Positions 60,429 to 64,000 of a DNA stretch of 64,000 bases are shown here, in pieces. The notes beneath the pieces are model-generated. The model worked only from the letters and a program-made list of their open reading frames with translations. It was not told the origin of the DNA and did not search any database. Position 1 is the first letter of the stretch. Every line of letters begins with the position of its first letter. The stretch is from NCBI GenBank assembly GCA_028671895.1, contig CM053813.1, positions 46,470,501 through 46,534,500 of the forward strand, given 5' to 3'. Origin of the DNA: Oenanthe sinensis (taxonomy: Eukaryota > Streptophyta > Magnoliopsida > Apiales > Apiaceae). The position numbers and the translations under genes were made by a program.

Positions 60429-60512
60429 TGTACTGAAAATGTAGAAGGGGAAGAAGCTTTTTTGTTGATGTTTAGTTAGTGTTTGGTGATGAAGAATGGG
60501 TTGATTTGGCAA

Positions 60513-60579
60513 TTATTTATATGAGCTTAGGGATAGACTAATGGCTGTCTTGTTTGATCCATATCTGTGATATGATTGG
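60513..60579 (-). promoter_or_regulatory. promoter elements of LHCB1 copy 3
   Basis: On the minus strand, CCAAT (60575-60579), GATAT words and TATAAATAA (60513-60521), 85-93 bp before the ATG. Order and spacing resemble the light-responsive promoter of copy 1, although the sequences are otherwise different. Confidence 0.6.
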
Positions 60580-62144
60580 GTGCAAAGATTTTGTCCTCGT
60601 TTGTGTTTCTCTGAACCACCAATTTTGATAACTTAGGGATATACAACACTTGCTTTTTTTGGCTGATTGATTATTACTATTAGATTACTAATTTATTATC
60701 ATGACACAAGGACCGCATGAGCAAACTTAAGAACTAGAATTATATTTTGTTATTTGTTATATTGAAACATATTTGCCCTTCAACATTATGCAGAGAAGTA
60801 ATGAAATGTTTGAATTTGAAAGCTTGTTACTTTGTCAATATTTTCTTTAGTCGTTTGTAACAAGTAATACAGAGCATATCTGCATTTTATGACTCGTGGT
60901 ATAACTGTTTACAGTGCAATTAATTACAATCCCCATCGAGCTCGTATTACTGAAACTCTGCCATTGCGTATACAACATACACACCTTAAATATATGTAGG
61001 ATTTCAGTCTAAAGCCACAGTTGTATAATTTCAATTTAGGCCAACGTATCTAACATGGTTAGAGTTAGTGATGTAATCCTACGGAAGGTTTTCCCCCCGA
61101 GGTCCCTGTTTCAGTGACCTTCTGAAATAAAACAAAGCCAAAGGTGTATTAGTTATTAACGGTATAAGATCACTTGGCTAAAATCTAGCTCAAATCCAAC
61201 TACGTCATACATGTATGTATACTTAACTCCCAGGCACACACTTACACATGTCAGACACGTGCACACACGCACATATTGAGTGCATAATAAAAAGCTTTGT
61301 CACAAGGAAAGGATTCGAAACCACTTAAAAAATGAATTGTGGTCCTTCTTAAATTAGCCAGATCACACAATCTCAGAAGACATCTGACATGAATACATGT
61401 GACACAGATATAGGCTATAGTATACTTGCTCCATGAAGATGATAACATTATTCGATTGCACATCAAGAATTGGTCATCCAGACAACTTATTACTGGTTTT
61501 GTCCTCAAAATATTATAAACCAATGGAATGAAAGTTAAAGATCTCCAAGGATAAAAGATTAGTAATATTAATTATTTAATATATGCACCTTAGTGCAACT
61601 TGCAACCACTTAAACTTAAGCTAGCAAGTTGCAAGCATCACATTACTCTACATTTCTATAAAAGAACTACCTCTCTTCTAAGTCATAATGGTTCTTATGC
61701 GAAGTTAAATCTTAAGCTGTTATGATTATTAGCATCGTATTCTTACAGTTGTTTTTTGTCTGACCACATGAACCTTATGTTGCAAAAGAAATACTTCATA
61801 TTTTTGACAAAGCAAGAGTGGAAGGAAATATAAATGTTCCACACTTCCACCATAGAAAAGTATACTCTTTATCATATTCTACCATTACAGAACAAAAGTT
61901 TTCACCAAATTGAAAAATGAATATTGTGTTATTAAACTACATTTACAAAGTTGTTCAACTCTTTCGAGTAACCAATATCAAACACGATGCATCAAAAAAA
62001 AATTGCATCTCAACAAATTGCCCCGGTAGCCTAAAATGAAGAAATCATTTCTCAAGAACAGTAGCTAAAGGCCCTGACGATCATATACATTTCTGGGACA
62101 CCTCTAACAAATAAAGCACGTTCATAATCTAGCCTACTTGCTAA
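60580..62144. other. intergenic, no gene recognised
   Basis: AT-rich. Contains alternating CACACA/GTGTGT-type words near 61230-61270. The 90-codon minus frame at 61251-61523 has no recognisable domain. Confidence 0.55.
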
Positions 62145-62462
62145 CTAATGGCTAGCTACTCCTGTGCCAAACAATTTTGCTACTTCATCAATGTTTTCCA
62201 AAGTAACACGAAATGGGAATCACGCTACATTCTCCCCAGTCATAATTTGGTGTTCAAAGGATGGTAGAACCTGGTAAGCATTGTAATCAACAAGTTGTGG
62301 CCTCTTGCAAGTATTAAACGCAGACTTCATTAACTTGCTCTTTACAGCTGGAACTGAGACTCTCTCATATGCAATTAGCTGCTTGGGAGGAGAATCAAGA
62401 ATAGATTGTGGTTGTACAGCATAAACAAAAATAGCCTCACTGCCAGCTGTTTTCCCAGCATT
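62145..62462 (-). pseudogene. coding relic of an unrecognised protein
   Basis: Read on the minus strand, about 80 codons are open with clearly protein-like composition (segments AGKTAGSEAIFVYAV, PPKQLIAYERVSVPA, RPQLVDYNAYQVLP). A TGA follows at 62220-62222. The same frame then continues FPFRVTLENIDEVAKLFG to TAG at 62145-62147, and TGG (Trp) for the TGA would restore it. A second protein-like piece (FNYKAEALVLHTDIL) lies further upstream at about 62600-62680. I do not recognise the family. Probably an old exon fragment. Confidence 0.4.
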
Positions 62463-62852
62463 TTAAACTCCAACTTCAAACTCTAATTTATGATTGCTTT
62501 TTAAGTAGTAATCGGCACGTACAGAAGGAGACAGATGGCTTATAAACACCGTCAGTGTAGTTCAGGGTCTCAACAGTGTACAAATTTGTTTATCTGAGAT
62601 TCAGGATATCTGTGTGAAGCACTAAAGCTTCTGCCTTGTAGTTGAACTTTGTACAGAGTCCATGCCCACATGGATTCATAGTTAATCCCTTTAAAAACTT
62701 TTAAGTTCTCCATAAGAAATCCAGTGTATGACTTGTAATTACTCGAATATGGCTCACAATAATCGAGTCTACCTTGAACTCGAACTATTCAAAACTTTAT
62801 CGAGCTGAGTTTGGAGATTAAAATTTAAGGTCACAACCGGAATGATGATTTA
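62463..62852. other. spacer with possible upstream exon debris
   Basis: Around 62560-62680 the minus strand has protein-like segments (NLYTVETLNYTDG; CGHGLCTKFNYKAEA) separated by a stop, perhaps from the same relic as 62145-62462. A few CTCGAA words resemble the ends of the 21235 element. Confidence 0.35.
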
Positions 62853-63701
62853 CATAACACTTGATTCTGCATATGTTTCTTATTCTTTTTTTAATCCTAT
62901 GCACCATTTTCTTTATATTTGAAGATATAAAATATATAATTTTGACTCATTTTTTTGGAAACAATATTAAATTCAATGCCCACTACCCAACCCAAACATA
63001 GCACAGCGAGCTAGCTTTTGATGGGTGTCAGAATGTGAAGTTTAAACAGTGAAACACAGCAAGATGAACACAAAACTATGGTGCAACAGTGAAAGAAGCA
63101 TTTGACAAAACATTTGTTTTAACAAATGCTCTGTCAAGAAAATAACAGCTTATCTTTCATTGAATGAATTATGTGACGGGGTCAAATTAGAGAATATCTG
63201 TTTAGAATTACTTCGCCATATCTGATATAACATATATTTTCTTGCATTAGTTGTGCACTTATATGTGTACTTGAGATTCATCGTCTAATGAAGCAGGACT
63301 CTGATCTTTGATGGAACAGGAATAAGCATGCCTCGGAAATAGTATTCTTCATGGCTTGGAGACATTTTTTGGATGTAGTATTTTTTTTGGATTGAAAAGT
63401 TTTGTAGTTTATCGTTTCCGTGGTGCTGAATCCCTGGAAGCACATTTAGCAGTGTTTTATATAGCATCTCTGGAATGGACGTGTAGTTGGTACTGGCTGC
63501 ATATTTTTGTCCAAAATATTCGGATTATTACTTACCATACAAATTATTTCAATTATATTTGAATCTAACTTGTATAAAAACAATTATTACATTATAGTAC
63601 AACTTTTTAAAGAACAAACAATAAAACTTGTTGTGATGTATATTACAATGCACATGAAGTGGTTTGTTTCTTTTTTTCATGTTAATACACATTTTTTATG
63701 A
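62853..63701. repeat. dispersed duplication, short copy
   Basis: Same orientation as 49423-50822, about 849 bp, lacking two internal blocks of the long copy. Identity is high along the aligned parts. Confidence 0.88.
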
Positions 63702-63891
63702 ATATAAAATAACTATCAGTAAAACAGTAATAATTTGGTACAGACCAAATCATGCATTGGTCTTTTTTTTTTGGAGTTTGAACTCATTGAAGCAAGTAAT
63801 AAATATCTTATAGAACAAACAGTTTATAGCTGCAAGTTATCTTCTTATCTATTCCCTCCTCCTTCGCTCACACACACACTGTAAATCAGTG

Positions 63892-64000
63892 ATGAGTAGC
63901 TCAATCTGTGCACCAGTTTCTCACTCTCTTTTGAAACACAAAAGTTATGGCAACTCTTCTTCCCTTTTTATGTTACCTGCTAAACCCATAACTAGTTTTT
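63892..64000 (+). CDS. start of a gene leaving the window, transit-peptide-like N-terminus
   Basis: An ATG at 63892-63894 opens 36 codons to the window edge: MSSSICAPVSHSLLKHKSYG, then a Ser-rich stretch, LPAKPITSF. High Ser, basic residues, few acidic ones and an early Ala are usual for chloroplast transit peptides. A CT-rich leader (CTATTCCCTCCTCCTTCGC) directly upstream is common in plant 5' UTRs. The protein cannot be identified from so little. It follows the short dispersed repeat, whose long copy lies beside the Ycf23 relic, so a link to that locus is conceivable but unproven. Confidence 0.45.
   Translation, partial: MSSSICAPVSHSLLKHKSYGNSSSLFMLPAKPITSF

Noticed and set aside
60429..60512. 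28-codon N-terminal extension of LHCB1 copy 3
   Set aside because: The family start MAASTM is conserved in all three copies, and the extension falls in the 5' leader just downstream of the TATA box.

Overview
This is nuclear DNA of a flowering plant, most probably a eudicot. It is very AT-rich outside genes. Genes have GT-AG introns, and there are plant-type retrotransposons, Stowaway and Harbinger-type MITEs and Helitrons. Three copies of the light-harvesting chlorophyll a/b protein LHCB1 are present. An asterid is possible, but the sequence alone does not settle the family.

Layout. 1-3708 is a decayed Ty1/copia element with its 3' LTR. 3709-13372 is gene-poor and made of transposon pieces: a Stowaway MITE, a Harbinger-like MITE, and a 3.6-kb segment between direct repeats. 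13506-28979 holds an ankyrin-repeat gene whose seven exons chain in one frame (1,572 codons). It looks like two ankyrin/PGG membrane-protein genes fused head to tail, the first having lost its membrane domain. 28980-33351 is intergenic and carries a perfect 69-bp inverted repeat. 33478-43631 is a complete four-exon ankyrin/PGG gene (734 aa, ACD6-like architecture), followed by an intact LHCB1 (44711-45505). 46157-47897 is a 5'-truncated, stop-containing relic of a Ycf23/DUF561 gene. 51783-58418 repeats the ankyrin/PGG plus LHCB1 block. In this copy the ankyrin gene carries a +1 shift in a poly-A run and the LHCB1 carries a 1-nt deletion. A third, intact LHCB1 lies on the minus strand (59634-60428). 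The right end has a second copy of a 1.4-kb non-coding segment, a coding relic on the minus strand, and the start of a gene that runs off the window.

How it fits together. The window is a local duplication zone. Ankyrin/PGG membrane proteins (the class that includes the Arabidopsis immune regulator ACD6) have been copied, fused and internally expanded next to photosystem II antenna genes, which were carried along in at least one duplication. The two duplicated blocks serve as each other's reference. They show which Helitron and MITE insertions came after the duplication (empty sites are visible) and which copia insertion came before it. Nothing suggests an operon-like or metabolic cluster. 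The linkage of antenna and ankyrin genes is best read as shared duplication history.
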